Notes: generated by a model not told the origin, from the letters alone. DNA of 64,000 bases from Ketobacter sp963922875 (GCA_963922875.1 CAWUJH010000014.1:18711-82710); one strand, 5' to 3'; positions 35,782-45,857 are shown, numbered from the stretch's first letter. Numbers and translations are program-made.

Positions 35782-36828
35782 TTATCGGGTCCAGTGAATT
35801 TTTCCGTATACCGCAGCATCTTTGCCATCACAATGTTGCTCAAATCGCATATCAATAGAATCAATGCGAGTTCCAGTATAGTTAACGGCATCTACTGCAA
35901 ACCAGCCTTCGTATGTGCTACAGCCGCGGGCATATCCGGTCCAACGTATAGCGCCTTTTGTTCTCGCGTTTTGTCTACCAAACATATAACCATGTAATCC
36001 ACCATAATAACCCGGCTTTATAATAGTGATTGAACTCATGCCCTGGAAATAACCATCCCAATCAGCAACGAGTACCGTTAGAAGGTTATCTTCTGTACTG
36101 ACTGATATGGTATCAATGTCTGTGTAAGTGTTGATTATACTCTCTCCGATAACGTCTCCCCTTTCACGTTCAAGATATACGAAATTTCCTGAGTCTGGTA
36201 AAAGCTCTGGCGCGGGATTCCATAAATCTTCGGGTATAGGGTTTATAGGTCCAGCTGGGGTTGTGGTGTTAGCAGCATACCATTTGACGGTTCCGTGAAG
36301 TGCGGCGGCGTTATCGTTACAGTGCTGTTCGAAGCGCAGTTCAATCTCTGAAAGAGCATCGTCAACATAGGCAACTTTATCGATTATGAGCCATCCCGTT
36401 ATTGTCGAACATCCGAAACTTCCGGTCCATGATAGTCCACCGTCAGCAGGATTATGAAAAGGAAAACGGGTAAGATTGCTGTAAGAACCAGGCTGGAGTT
36501 CACTGTAGCTATCTGGAAGTTTAAAGGCTGCGCTCCACTTTTCATCTCCATTTATTTCGATTGTCAAACGAGATTCAAGTCCTTCCACCGTAATTACTGC
36601 ATTCTCAAGAGAGTATTCGTAGGAGTTACCACTGCCAACAAAATCTCCCTTATCACTATCTAGTGTTATCGTTGACATTGGTGTAGGACTTGACGGAGTT
36701 GTTATTACTTTCTCTTGACCAGTAGTGCCATCACCATCGCTACTGCCACCGCTGCCACCACAACCGAAAGTAAGGGAGGTTAAAGTAATTAACAGTTAAG
36801 ACTTAAATAGATTTGCTGCAGCTGTCAT
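35782..36828 (-). pseudogene. Two-repeat lipoprotein gene interrupted by an in-frame stop in its signal peptide
   Basis: From the ATG at 36828 the frame reads MTAAANLFKS, a TAA at 36798-36796, then LLITLTSLTFGCGGSGG. This is a lipoprotein signal (lipobox FGC) split by one stop codon. After the lipobox come a Gly/Ser/Thr linker and two tandem domains of about 130 residues (about 1-140 and 165-298 of the frame from the Met at 36678). Each has GDF/GDV, an RFxxxxxxG..SWTG-like strand, GCSTxxGW, VxYxxxxxxxIxxRFEQHC and a final KWY or IHW. No enzyme motif is visible; the family is not recognised. The stop makes it a probable fresh pseudogene. Otherwise an internal start at 36678 would give a 298-residue protein without export signal. 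Confidence 0.65.
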
Positions 36829-36853
36829 TTTAGGTACAACTTCCGTTAGATTA

Positions 36854-37432
36854 TTAATGATTTAATTGTTCTCGATTAAACCAGCGAACGCGATTGATTT
36901 TATACAGCACGTGCTCTGCTAGTTCATGGCCCGGTGGCACACTTGGGTGCATGAAGTTATTTCCTGTATTGATCATTCCAATGCGCTCCATGACAGCTCT
37001 AGAGGGTGCGTTTACGACGGCTGTGAATGACACCACCTCATCGAGCTTGAGTTCCTCAAAGGCAAAACCTAATGAGGCTAAAGCCGCTTCAGTGGCGTAG
37101 CCCTTGCCCCAATAATGCTTGTTGAGTCTCCAGCCGATTTCCACGCAGGGTGAGAACGGTAGTTTGATGCTAGGAATATGCAGTCCCACAAACCCCATAA
37201 AATCGTCGCTTTCTTTTAGGCTCACCGCCCAGAATCCCCAGCCTCTTTGGGCGATTAAGGCATGACATTTTTCCGCGATTTCATCACTTTCAGCACGACT
37301 AAGAAGCATGGGAAAATACTGCATCGTGGTCTTGTCAGAGTTTATATCGTAGAAGGGTTGAAAATCCTCTTCTCGCCACTGCCTGAGGGTCAAGCGCTCT
37401 GTTTTGATTGGGGTATTCACAGGGCTATCCAT
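36854..37432 (-). CDS. GNAT-family N-acetyltransferase (RimJ/RimL type)
   Basis: 192 residues, typical size. TERLTLRQWREEDFQPF is the RimJ/RimL opening. The acetyl-CoA site is within EIGWRLNKHYWGKGYATEAA (Q/R-x-x-G-x-G/A form), and the closing strand is VNAPSRAVMERIGM. Members acetylate protein N-termini, antibiotics or small amines; the substrate cannot be read. It stands alone on the minus strand. Confidence 0.88.
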   Translation of the reverse strand: MDSPVNTPIKTERLTLRQWREEDFQPFYDINSDKTTMQYFPMLLSRAESDEIAEKCHALIAQRGWGFWAVSLKESDDFMGFVGLHIPSIKLPFSPCVEIGWRLNKHYWGKGYATEAALASLGFAFEELKLDEVVSFTAVVNAPSRAVMERIGMINTGNNFMHPSVPPGHELAEHVLYKINRVRWFNREQLNH

Positions 37433-37817
37433 TCATAATGCTAAACACTAGGTTCTGGCTGGAAAGCATAAGCCGCGCAGCGAAGTTTGGCATTATATGA
37501 TTTTAGCGTTTAAACGTGAAGCTGAAGGGCCTTGATTAACGCTTGTCCAGAAAGTCAAACTCACGGAACAAGGCTTTCTCAATTCCAAATAGCTCAATTC
37601 CACTGAATTATTCAGTCATTGTCAGGTGTAACATCAAGTTATAAATCACATCAACTAAATCGCATAACTGTAAGAAATACATAGCAGGTGAGTTGGGTTG
37701 AGTCATGAATGCCTATTTATTGCGCAATTGCTGAAAACTCATCTAGGCTTAAACGGGTAGCCTTTTTTTTGTCAGGTGCGCAAGTACTAATTTTTATCGA
37801 TTTGGGTGCAAAGTACG
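37433..37817. other. Intergenic region upstream of the S1C protease, 385 bp
   Basis: The only structured element is a weak hairpin at 37746-37764 (AGGCT/AGCCT) followed by eight T on the plus strand. It could be a terminator or an attenuator in front of the protease gene, but no plus-strand gene lies upstream. No other feature was found. Confidence 0.35.
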
Positions 37818-39245
37818 ATGAGAAGTTGGAGCATATTAATGGCTGTGCTTGGGTTGAATTTTTTTGCAACTTCAGCCGCTCATTCTGAAATATACAAGTG
37901 GGTCGACGAAAACGGCAAGATCCATTATTCGGATAAAAAACAGTCTCTACAATCTGCATCCGTGAGAGGTTCGAACGTTCAGCGCATTGAAATCGAAGAC
38001 CGTTTTGTTCTCAAGGATATCAAGGATGTTCCACCAATTCGATACACTGGCAAGCATCCGTCTCAGCCGATAATCTTTGAGCAACTGGTTATCGATATCG
38101 ACAAACCCAGTTGGGGGCAAGTCAGTGTCGGTAAATACTGCGATAAAGTTATACCCTACTCTCACGATTACGACTACCTTGATTTAAGTGATAACGAGTT
38201 TAGTGAGTTAGTCGCGCTTGAGTTTCAGAAGAATGGTTATACCGCTCATTCCACGGTAACAGGAACTGCCGGTATCGGTGGGAGCCTTCGTTTAGAAGCC
38301 AATATTACAGATATAAAAATGCAATTATGTTTTCCTGATGGTAGGCGTGGTCGTGATATGGCTAAGAGCGCACTTTACTTAAAGGTAAAATGGAGATTGG
38401 TGGATACCTGGCGTGGCAAAACCCTGTTCGAGGAGGTTGCTGAGGGCTCAAAAAGCAATTGGTCCGAACCTGCAAGCGAATACAAAGAAAACATCGGTGT
38501 AGCCCTAGTAAGTTCAGTTTTGGTCTCTTTGCACCAGGTTATGGCCAAACGAACTTTTGTCGATCTACTTCAACCTACGAACTATGTGCCAAGACTGGCT
38601 AGCAGCCCTAAAGAAGAGCTGAACCTGCGATTGATTTATGGTGATGGCACAGGCAATTTCCAAAAATCCGCGAAATACTTGAAGAACTCTGCGGTGACGG
38701 TAGTTACTCAGGCTGGGCATGGCAGCGGTGTAATAGTGTCAGATGATGGTTATGTTTTAACGAACGCCCACGTGGTTAAAAGCGAAAAAAATGTTGGGGT
38801 AATGATCGACGAAGTTGAATACCGAGCAACTGTACACAGTTTATCGGAATACCGTGATGTAGCCGTACTAAAGTTAGAGGATTACCCTATTCTGGAAGTG
38901 CCTCATTTCAGTAATATGAATTTAGAGGTGGGTGCGGAATTATTTGTGATTGGTACGCCGCTCGATCGCTCACTCAGTCATACTATTACCCGCGGTATCT
39001 ATTCTGCCAAGCGTAACATTCAAGGACTCCCCTATTATCAAACCGATGCTGCTATCAATCCCGGTAATTCAGGCGGCCCCGTTTTCGATGAGCGAGGAGA
39101 ACTGGTCGCGTTAACAGTTTCTGGTATTTTCACTCGTGACGGCGGCGGTATGAACGTTAATTACCTTATTCCCATCGGGGATGCATTGCAGGCACTAAAC
39201 ATTCAGGTGGTTGATAATCGGAGTACTTCGTTGGGTCATCGTTAA
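37818..39245 (+). CDS. Exported S1C (HtrA/Deg-like) serine protease with N-terminal DUF4124 domain
   Basis: 475 residues from the ATG at 37818; an upstream GTG at 37806 is less likely. Sec signal 1-21 (SAAHSE). DUF4124 spans 24-50 (EIYKWVDENGKIHYSD). A middle domain of about 200 residues without known motif follows. The trypsin-like domain begins near 290: His318 in LTNAHVV, Asp347 in YRDVAVL and Ser418 in NPGNSGGPVF form a complete triad. There is no PDZ domain, unlike DegP/DegS. It probably acts in envelope protein quality control or in processing an exported partner. It converges with the LysR gene downstream. Confidence 0.85.
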   Translation: MRSWSILMAVLGLNFFATSAAHSEIYKWVDENGKIHYSDKKQSLQSASVRGSNVQRIEIEDRFVLKDIKDVPPIRYTGKHPSQPIIFEQLVIDIDKPSWGQVSVGKYCDKVIPYSHDYDYLDLSDNEFSELVALEFQKNGYTAHSTVTGTAGIGGSLRLEANITDIKMQLCFPDGRRGRDMAKSALYLKVKWRLVDTWRGKTLFEEVAEGSKSNWSEPASEYKENIGVALVSSVLVSLHQVMAKRTFVDLLQPTNYVPRLASSPKEELNLRLIYGDGTGNFQKSAKYLKNSAVTVVTQAGHGSGVIVSDDGYVLTNAHVVKSEKNVGVMIDEVEYRATVHSLSEYRDVAVLKLEDYPILEVPHFSNMNLEVGAELFVIGTPLDRSLSHTITRGIYSAKRNIQGLPYYQTDAAINPGNSGGPVFDERGELVALTVSGIFTRDGGGMNVNYLIPIGDALQALNIQVVDNRSTSLGHR

Positions 39246-39265
39246 ATCGAGATAACCCGTAAAGA

Positions 39266-40177
39266 TCATTCCATCAACAACTGCTGTATTGGTCTATCCA
39301 ACAATTCAGCCACAACTCCAGGTACAAATTGACGTTTTATGGTAATGGCGTAAAAACTTTCAAATTGATTGGGTAATTCCATGTATTCTAACAAAACACC
39401 TTGTTGAATTTCATCGCGCACCACCACGCGGGGTAATACCGTTAGGGCTCCGCTATCCCGAGCTAATAGTCGTAACATGGCCATGTCGTTAGTTTCCATA
39501 ATTACTCTGGGCTCTAGCTGACAGAGGGCACAAAAGCCGTCAAAAGCACTGCGTATTTCGCTAGGATACGCTGGCAGCACCCAAGAAAAATCGCAGTAGC
39601 CTTCCGGAAACACCGTAGTCGGCTTATTTTGTGGTGGGCCGACGATAGACACGGGTTGTCGCGCTAGCAGTTGGCTTTGCCATAGTGGTTCTTCGTCCCC
39701 CATTAGATCAGCAGACGAAGTCACATTGATGTTCGAAAGCACCAAATCAAATTGGTGCTTGGAGAGCCCGGCCAATAAATCGGAAAAGCCCTTGGTAAGT
39801 AGGCTAAATCTCACATCGTGCTTGGTTAACAATGGCGAAATAAAAGCTTCGATAAAGTTACGGGACATGGTGGATAGTACGCCGATCCTCAGTGTCTGCA
39901 CCTCAGGCTGGATACCGCGATGCAACATTGCCTCAAGCTCTTCTCCCTTGCTAAAAATATCTTGGGCATAGGCCAAAACACGCTGCCCACTTTCGGTCAG
40001 ATGCAGTGAGCGTCCCTGGCGATGGAACAGCGCTACATTCATCGCCTCTTCCAATAGACGTATTTGAGAAGAAAGCGCCGACTGGGATACATGCATTGAT
40101 TTTGCTACACGGGTTAGGTTGCCATCTAACGCAACCCGGTAGAAGTAATAAAGATGATGATAGTTCAAGCGGCTCAC
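39266..40177 (-). CDS. LysR-family regulator (NhaR-like) divergent from dabB
   Basis: 303 residues. The start LNYHHLYYFYRVALDGNLTR followed by AKSMHVSQSALSSQIRLLEE is the NhaR-like subgroup pattern. The remainder is a normal LysR effector domain. It is transcribed away from the dabB-dabA-purE-purK operon across a 142-bp gap containing a dyad. LysR proteins next to inorganic-carbon transport genes commonly sense carbon supply, so control of the dab operon is likely by position. Confidence 0.88.
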   Translation of the reverse strand: MSRLNYHHLYYFYRVALDGNLTRVAKSMHVSQSALSSQIRLLEEAMNVALFHRQGRSLHLTESGQRVLAYAQDIFSKGEELEAMLHRGIQPEVQTLRIGVLSTMSRNFIEAFISPLLTKHDVRFSLLTKGFSDLLAGLSKHQFDLVLSNINVTSSADLMGDEEPLWQSQLLARQPVSIVGPPQNKPTTVFPEGYCDFSWVLPAYPSEIRSAFDGFCALCQLEPRVIMETNDMAMLRLLARDSGALTVLPRVVVRDEIQQGVLLEYMELPNQFESFYAITIKRQFVPGVVAELLDRPIQQLLME

Positions 40178-40210
40178 CGCAGGTTTCCTTATAGGTAATC
40201 CATTCAGCTT

Positions 40211-40227
40211 GTTCTGTATTATAGAAC
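40211..40227. promoter_or_regulatory. Dyad in the LysR-dabB divergent promoter
   Basis: GTTCTGTATTATAGAAC has 5-bp complementary arms around a 7-bp AT-rich centre and contains a T-N11-A arrangement expected of LysR sites. It lies 34 bp upstream of the lysR start and 93 bp upstream of dabB. Confidence 0.45.
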
Positions 40228-40319
40228 ATAAGCATCACATAATTCTATTTTACTAAACAAAGGCTGTTCTGTGATACTGCCGGCGTCTGACTTGGCTACT
40301 TCTAACTTGGGGGATCACT

Positions 40320-41876
40320 ATGGTTTCTGAAACACTGATATTGTCACTGGGGTTGTGTAGTGTGCCTTTAACCTACTTTATAGGTTCAATGGTGATGCAA
40401 GTCGCCCGGCACGGCGGCTGCCGCTGGCAGTTTGGCTTTGCTGTCAGCAGTTTTTTTGGCGCTCTTGTCGCCATTATTACCCAGCTCTACTGGCCTGAGG
40501 CTAAACCCGCCAGTTGGTTGTCATCGACTCCTGTCAGCTTTGTTCTGTTGGGTTTGATTACCTTTATCGCGGTGATTATCACCCGTTTTTCTCACCATTA
40601 CATGGCGGGTGAAGCACGAGAGAGCGATTATTATCAGCACCTGTATTTGACTCTGGCGGTGGTGTCATTAGCGGTCATAAGTAACCACCTTCTGCTTTTT
40701 CTGGGGGCCTGGATTGCCATCAGTCTTAGTTTGCATCAACTGTTGTTGTTCTATCCCGAACGCCCTCGCGCAGCACTGGCGGCCCATAAAAAGTTTATCT
40801 TCGCACGGGTAGCTGAACTTTCATTATTCGGCTCAGCAATGATGTTGTATGCCGAGCATGGTACCTGGCGGATCGATGAAATTTTGGTGACTTTTCCGAA
40901 AGATTTGCTGAGCGGCTACGAACATATTGCTGCGCTGTTGTTGGCGTTTACGGCGCTTGTTAAATGTGCGCAGTTGCCAATCCATGGTTGGTTAATTCAG
41001 GTGGTGGAGGCTCCAACACCTGTTTCTGCGCTATTGCATGCGGGTATTGTGAACTTGGGTGGGTACCTTCTTATCCTGTTTGCTCCCCTGCTCTCTCATT
41101 CCGCACCGGCCCAATGGCTCTTGTTGATCGTGGCTGGGTTAACCACCTTATTGGCTGGTCTTATCATGCTTACGCGAGTCAGCATTAAAGTGCGATTGGC
41201 CTGGTCCACATCGGCTCAGATGGGGTTAATGCTGGTGGAGTGTGCCCTCGGCCTTTATGAATTAGCATTGCTGCATCTGGTTGCCCACTCCTGCTACAAA
41301 GCGTTTGCTTTTCTTAATTCTGGTAGCGCCGCAGAGACACAAATTTATCGCGAGATGGCAACTGTTCAGAGGACAGGGCTCGATGGCTGGTTGATGGCGT
41401 TTGTCGTGGCCTTGCTACTGGTTGCGGTGCCTGTTTACTGGTTAGCACCTTCAGGTCCCTATAGTCCATGGCTGCTGTTAGCGGTGATGTTGACCGTGCT
41501 GCTCGCAGAAAACAGGGAGCACTATGCTCAGGTCTTGGCTTCTACTTTGGGCTTGGGGCTGGTGCTGATTGTTGTCTATTGCCTGCAGAAAACTGGTTTT
41601 GTTTCGCTTGTTACGCCTATGGCATCTAGCGTAGGAATCGCTGGGGATCTTTGGTTTGGCTTCCTGATTCTGCTACTGGTAACGGGTTACATTGGTTTAC
41701 GCAATGCCGCGAGCACCAACGCAAGTCGAAGGCTTTGGAACGCGTTGTATGCCGGGCTGTATCTTGATGAATGGGCAACTCGGGTGACACTGGCCATATG
41801 GCCCACATCGCTACCCAAGCGGATGAATCCAAAACAATTAGCGTCATCACAATTAAAACCGGAGCTCTCCTTATGA
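40320..41876 (+). CDS. dabB: DabB, proton-conducting membrane subunit of the DAB inorganic-carbon pump
   Basis: 518 residues with about 13 membrane helices. It is related to the antiporter-like subunits of respiratory complex I. The segment LIQVVEAPTPVSALLHAGIV (about 230) is the family's most conserved stretch, and charged residues inside membrane helices are kept (for example KCAQLPIHGW). DabB is thought to use the proton or cation gradient to drive DabA. Its TGA overlaps the ATG of dabA (ATGA), so the two subunits are translationally coupled. Confidence 0.9.
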   Translation: MVSETLILSLGLCSVPLTYFIGSMVMQVARHGGCRWQFGFAVSSFFGALVAIITQLYWPEAKPASWLSSTPVSFVLLGLITFIAVIITRFSHHYMAGEARESDYYQHLYLTLAVVSLAVISNHLLLFLGAWIAISLSLHQLLLFYPERPRAALAAHKKFIFARVAELSLFGSAMMLYAEHGTWRIDEILVTFPKDLLSGYEHIAALLLAFTALVKCAQLPIHGWLIQVVEAPTPVSALLHAGIVNLGGYLLILFAPLLSHSAPAQWLLLIVAGLTTLLAGLIMLTRVSIKVRLAWSTSAQMGLMLVECALGLYELALLHLVAHSCYKAFAFLNSGSAAETQIYREMATVQRTGLDGWLMAFVVALLLVAVPVYWLAPSGPYSPWLLLAVMLTVLLAENREHYAQVLASTLGLGLVLIVVYCLQKTGFVSLVTPMASSVGIAGDLWFGFLILLLVTGYIGLRNAASTNASRRLWNALYAGLYLDEWATRVTLAIWPTSLPKRMNPKQLASSQLKPELSL

Positions 41877-44284
41877 AAGCGTTGCAGGATTATCAACGCC
41901 AGGCCGTTCAAGAAGCTGCCGCGAGAATAGCTCCAACTTGGCCCCTCGACAAGCTGATCGCGGTTAATCCTTTATGGGAGCTGCGCAACAGACCTTTTGC
42001 CGAGGTTAGCGCACACATGGCGGCGCTTGCCAAGGTCAATTGCCTAATGCCAAAAGACTATTACGCTGAACTTTGGTTAAGTGACATTCGGCCAATTCAT
42101 CTGCAGCAAGCAGCCCATTTACTGGGTGAATCAACCACAATAGACGCCCTATTGGAATACTTGCAGATACCGGATTCCCTAAGTCAATGGCACAACGTGT
42201 CAGACTGGATAGACAGCCATGGAGAGCGACAGCAGCGAATGGCTTGGCGCGATGAAATCACCCATCAGATTAGCCAGTTTTGTGCTTCTTTCTTTCAATC
42301 TGGTAGCCCGTTCCGTAATGCGGAGACACCGGATCAGGGGTTATATTGTGCCTGGCTGAAGGTAGCCTGTCAGGATCGCGGTTTGGATATTCTTATGGCG
42401 GAACCAACGCTAAGCGCTCAGTTCAGGGCGTTACCCGAAGACCATGAAGCCTTGTTGACGTTGGCGATAAAAGAACTCGCCCTCGAACAGGAAAAACTTG
42501 CGGATTACTTACATGCACTGCTACTGGATATCAATGGTTGGAGTTCCTGGATTGCCTATTTACGCTGGCAGGCAAGGTTAAATGGAACCGCCAATCATGA
42601 ACTGATGGCTGAATTGCTCGCGGTTCGCCTTGGTTGGGAGCTGGTGCTTTGGCGCCACTATGGCAAAGAGCACAAAAGTGAGTTCTTCCTGTTGCAGACT
42701 CAGTGGCAAACTCAGTGGTCAAGGTTACCTGAGATTATTGTTGAACATCTCCAAGCCCAGAAATTAGCCTTGGTGTGGCAACGGGCTGCTGAACTTGCCT
42801 ATCAAGAAGCACTGCACAATAAGCTTTCTCTACCCGTTAGGGAGATATCGTCGAAAAAGCCTTCCTTGCAGGCCGTTTTCTGTATTGATGTGCGTTCTGA
42901 ACCAATGCGTCGGGCTTTGGAGGCGCAAGATTCCACTATCGAAACCCGCGGTTTTGCGGGCTTTTTTGGGTTGCCGTTGGAATATCTACCCGCTGGTACA
43001 GCGTTGGCAAGGCCGCAATTGCCTGGTCTTATCAAGCCGGTGATTCAAGTGTCCGAATGCAGCGATGTGAATGGTGCACAGCAGCAACGGCAAATATCCA
43101 AAAAGCTGCGCTGGCAAGCATTGAATGATGCTTCGCCAGCGACTTTCAGTCTAGTGGAAGCTGTGGGACTGGGTTACGGCCTTAAGCTTTTGAAAAATAG
43201 TTTCAAACCGGCCCCCCATGCCCATCCGGTTAACGGGATGATCAGGACCGGTAAATGGGTACTGAGTCGCAATCAAACGCCTCTATCTGTGGCTGAAAAA
43301 ATAGATTTGGTGGCAGTAATTCTTGGCGCTATGGGGTTAACTAAAAACTTTGCACCCTGGGTACTGCTGGTTGGGCATGGCAGCCAAAGTCGCAATAACC
43401 CCCATGCTGCAGGTCTTGATTGTGGTGCCTGCGGTGGCCAAACGGGTGAGTTGAACGTGCGCGTTTTGGCGAGTTTACTGAATGACCGGGAGATCCGTTG
43501 TGGTCTGGCTGAACAAGGAATTGCAATTTCAGATCAGACCCGCTTCGTGGCGGCTTTGCACAATACAACAACCGACGATATCTCATGTTTTGATCCGGTT
43601 GAAGACGACTCGGTTAACACCTGGCTTGCAGCGGCCAGTGATTATGCACGTGGTGAACGGGCATGCAAACTAGGCTTTAAGGAAACCAAAAACTCAACCC
43701 GACTGGCAAGCTTATTTCACAAGCGCAGCCAGGATTGGTCACAGGTTCGACCAGAATGGGGTTTGGCAAACAACGCCAGCTTTATCGTTGCACCGCGAGA
43801 TAGCGTAAAACACCTCGATTTGGAGGGGCGCAGTTTTCTGCATGATTACCAGTGGCAACAGGATCAGGACTTTAGAGTACTCGAACTTATTATTACGGCA
43901 CCCCTGGTGGTTACCCACTGGATCAATATGCAGTACAATGCATCTGTTACAGATAACCACAAGTTTGGTAGCGGTAATAAGGTTCTGCATAACATTGTGG
44001 GTGGTAATCTCGGTGTATTTGAAGGGAATGGAGGTGACTTAAGGTTTGGTCTTCCCGTACAATCCGTGCACAATGGTCATCAATGGATGCATCAACCGCT
44101 ACGCTTGAGTGTTTACCTTGCCGCACCGCAAGCAAAAATTGCCGAGATTATCAGCCGCCACCAAGACATAGCCCATCTCGTAGATAATGATTGGCTTTAT
44201 GTTTATCAATGGGAAACTGAGAATCGCAAGCTGTATCAGTATTACCGCTCAGAATGGCACGAGGTTGCAAAACATTCTTTATAG
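41873..44284 (+). CDS. dabA: DabA, carbonic anhydrase-like subunit of the DAB pump (DUF2309)
   Basis: 803 residues from the ATG at 41873, in ATGA overlap with dabB and with a CTCC/AGGA-poor but family-consistent start (MKALQDYQRQAVQEAAARIA). The zinc site is intact: Cys and Asp in VFCIDVRSEPMRRALE, His in LVGHGSQSRNNPHAAG, and Cys in LDCGACGGQTGELN. These resemble a beta-carbonic anhydrase centre. DabA hydrates CO2 to bicarbonate one-way, on the cytoplasmic side, powered through DabB. Such pumps occur in autotrophs and also in heterotrophs that need bicarbonate in ordinary air. Confidence 0.92.
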   Translation: MKALQDYQRQAVQEAAARIAPTWPLDKLIAVNPLWELRNRPFAEVSAHMAALAKVNCLMPKDYYAELWLSDIRPIHLQQAAHLLGESTTIDALLEYLQIPDSLSQWHNVSDWIDSHGERQQRMAWRDEITHQISQFCASFFQSGSPFRNAETPDQGLYCAWLKVACQDRGLDILMAEPTLSAQFRALPEDHEALLTLAIKELALEQEKLADYLHALLLDINGWSSWIAYLRWQARLNGTANHELMAELLAVRLGWELVLWRHYGKEHKSEFFLLQTQWQTQWSRLPEIIVEHLQAQKLALVWQRAAELAYQEALHNKLSLPVREISSKKPSLQAVFCIDVRSEPMRRALEAQDSTIETRGFAGFFGLPLEYLPAGTALARPQLPGLIKPVIQVSECSDVNGAQQQRQISKKLRWQALNDASPATFSLVEAVGLGYGLKLLKNSFKPAPHAHPVNGMIRTGKWVLSRNQTPLSVAEKIDLVAVILGAMGLTKNFAPWVLLVGHGSQSRNNPHAAGLDCGACGGQTGELNVRVLASLLNDREIRCGLAEQGIAISDQTRFVAALHNTTTDDISCFDPVEDDSVNTWLAAASDYARGERACKLGFKETKNSTRLASLFHKRSQDWSQVRPEWGLANNASFIVAPRDSVKHLDLEGRSFLHDYQWQQDQDFRVLELIITAPLVVTHWINMQYNASVTDNHKFGSGNKVLHNIVGGNLGVFEGNGGDLRFGLPVQSVHNGHQWMHQPLRLSVYLAAPQAKIAEIISRHQDIAHLVDNDWLYVYQWETENRKLYQYYRSEWHEVAKHSL

Positions 44285-44317
44285 CGAAATCTAATCCGCT
44301 GAAATATCGGAGAATTT

Positions 44318-44791
44318 ATGAGTATAGGAATTATTATGGGGTCTAAGTCAGACTGGAAAGTCATGCAGGCCACAGCCCAAGTGCTAGAGCAGCTCGAAGT
44401 GGATTTTGAAGTGAAAATCGTGTCTGCGCATCGTACGCCTCAGCGCTTATATGAGTATGCCACTTCAGCTCGTGAACGTGGTTTAAAAGTTATTATCGCC
44501 GGTGCTGGTGGCGCAGCTCATTTGCCGGGTATGACCGCCGCTCTGACACCAGTGCCAGTGCTCGGGGTGCCGGTAGCGGCGACGGCCTTAAACGGAGTCG
44601 ATGCCCTGCTCTCTATTGCTCAAATGCCCAAAGGTATTCCAGTGGCGACTTTTGCCATTGGTGTACCGGGGGCTGCCAATGCTGGGTTGTTTGCCGCAGC
44701 TATGTTGGCCTGCGAGGACGCACCATTAGCCAAGCGTCTCGATGCTTACCGTCAAGCCCAGACTGATAGCGTGGCGGAGAGCCCGGAATGA
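44318..44791 (+). CDS. purE: PurE, N5-carboxyaminoimidazole ribonucleotide mutase
   Basis: 157 residues, normal for class I PurE. MGSKSDW binds the substrate phosphate, SAHRTP carries the catalytic His, and IAGAGGAAHLPGM is the flexible family loop. It moves the carboxyl group of N5-CAIR to carbon 4 in purine synthesis. It follows dabA by 33 bp and overlaps purK by 4 bp. Confidence 0.95.
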   Translation: MSIGIIMGSKSDWKVMQATAQVLEQLEVDFEVKIVSAHRTPQRLYEYATSARERGLKVIIAGAGGAAHLPGMTAALTPVPVLGVPVAATALNGVDALLSIAQMPKGIPVATFAIGVPGAANAGLFAAAMLACEDAPLAKRLDAYRQAQTDSVAESPE

Positions 44792-45855
44792 GTAAACGGT
44801 TAGGTATTATTGGCTGCGGGCAGTTAGGTTTGATGTTGGGGAGTGCTGCCTCAAAACTCGGCCTTAAGGTGTGTTTCCTCAATGTGAATGAGGAGTCTGT
44901 TGTATACGGGATAGGCCAAATGTTTTACGAGGCCGAACTTGAAACTTTTTTGTCCCATGTGGATTATGTAACGGTCGAGCGCGAAGCGATTCCAGAGTAT
45001 ATTCTGCAACGTGCGGCAAGTACTAAGAAGCTGTATCCCTCTTTTGATGCTCTCAACACGTTACGTCAGCGGCACAGTCAAAAGGCGTTATTTGATCGTT
45101 TGAACATTCCAACGGCGCCTTGGGCTTATGTAGAACAGCAACAGGCACTGCAGCAAGTGGTGCAGGATTTCCCCTCTACCCGAATTCGAGCGAAAAGTGT
45201 GCTCGGAGGTTATGACGGCGGTGGCCAATGGTCGCTCAGCGAAACTAAACCGGGAACCGAAATTCCTGCCGCGGCCTTTCCTCTCATACTTGAGGCGGAA
45301 ATGGTGATCGATTTTGAAATCTCGGTGCTAATGGCGCGCGCTCACGATGGCTCCACTCAACGTTATCCTCTAAATCACAACGTCATGCGCGATGGTGTTC
45401 TAATTTGTAGCTATGTGCCTGCAAATGTGGACGAGTCAATGGCGCAACTGGCCACCCGCTACGCAGAACAACTAATGGATGCTATTGATTACGTTGGCGT
45501 TTTGGCCATGGAGTTTTTTGTCCAAGACGGAAAGCTCTTCGTTAACGAGATTGCGCCTCGGGTACATAACACTGGGCATTGGACTATAGAAGGTTGCCGC
45601 TGTGATCAATTTGAGCAACACGTGCGCGCGGTAACGGAAATGCCTTTAGTAGATCCTCAACCTGTTGGTGCCGCTGCCATGTGTAATATTTTAGGAGACT
45701 GGTTTCCGAAAAAATTGCCCAATGAGCCTGTGCGAGTTTATTTACATGGTTATGGAAAGACATTGCGTCCAGGTCGCAAAATGGGACATCTTACGTTAAT
45801 AGGCTCTGATCTGGATGGTGTAGTTCGCGCAGTCAGCGAGTTAGGCTTAGACTGA
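44788..45855 (+). CDS. purK: PurK, N5-carboxyaminoimidazole ribonucleotide synthase
   Basis: 355 residues, full length. The N-terminal LGIIGCGQLGLMLGSAASKL, central ATP-grasp region (RIRAKSVLGGYDGGGQW) and VNEIAPRVHNTGHWTIEGC are diagnostic. It uses ATP and bicarbonate to carboxylate aminoimidazole ribonucleotide. The start overlaps purE (ATGA). Its bicarbonate requirement gives a direct reason for sharing an operon with the DAB pump. Confidence 0.95.
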   Translation: MSKRLGIIGCGQLGLMLGSAASKLGLKVCFLNVNEESVVYGIGQMFYEAELETFLSHVDYVTVEREAIPEYILQRAASTKKLYPSFDALNTLRQRHSQKALFDRLNIPTAPWAYVEQQQALQQVVQDFPSTRIRAKSVLGGYDGGGQWSLSETKPGTEIPAAAFPLILEAEMVIDFEISVLMARAHDGSTQRYPLNHNVMRDGVLICSYVPANVDESMAQLATRYAEQLMDAIDYVGVLAMEFFVQDGKLFVNEIAPRVHNTGHWTIEGCRCDQFEQHVRAVTEMPLVDPQPVGAAAMCNILGDWFPKKLPNEPVRVYLHGYGKTLRPGRKMGHLTLIGSDLDGVVRAVSELGLD

Positions 45856-45857
45856 CC

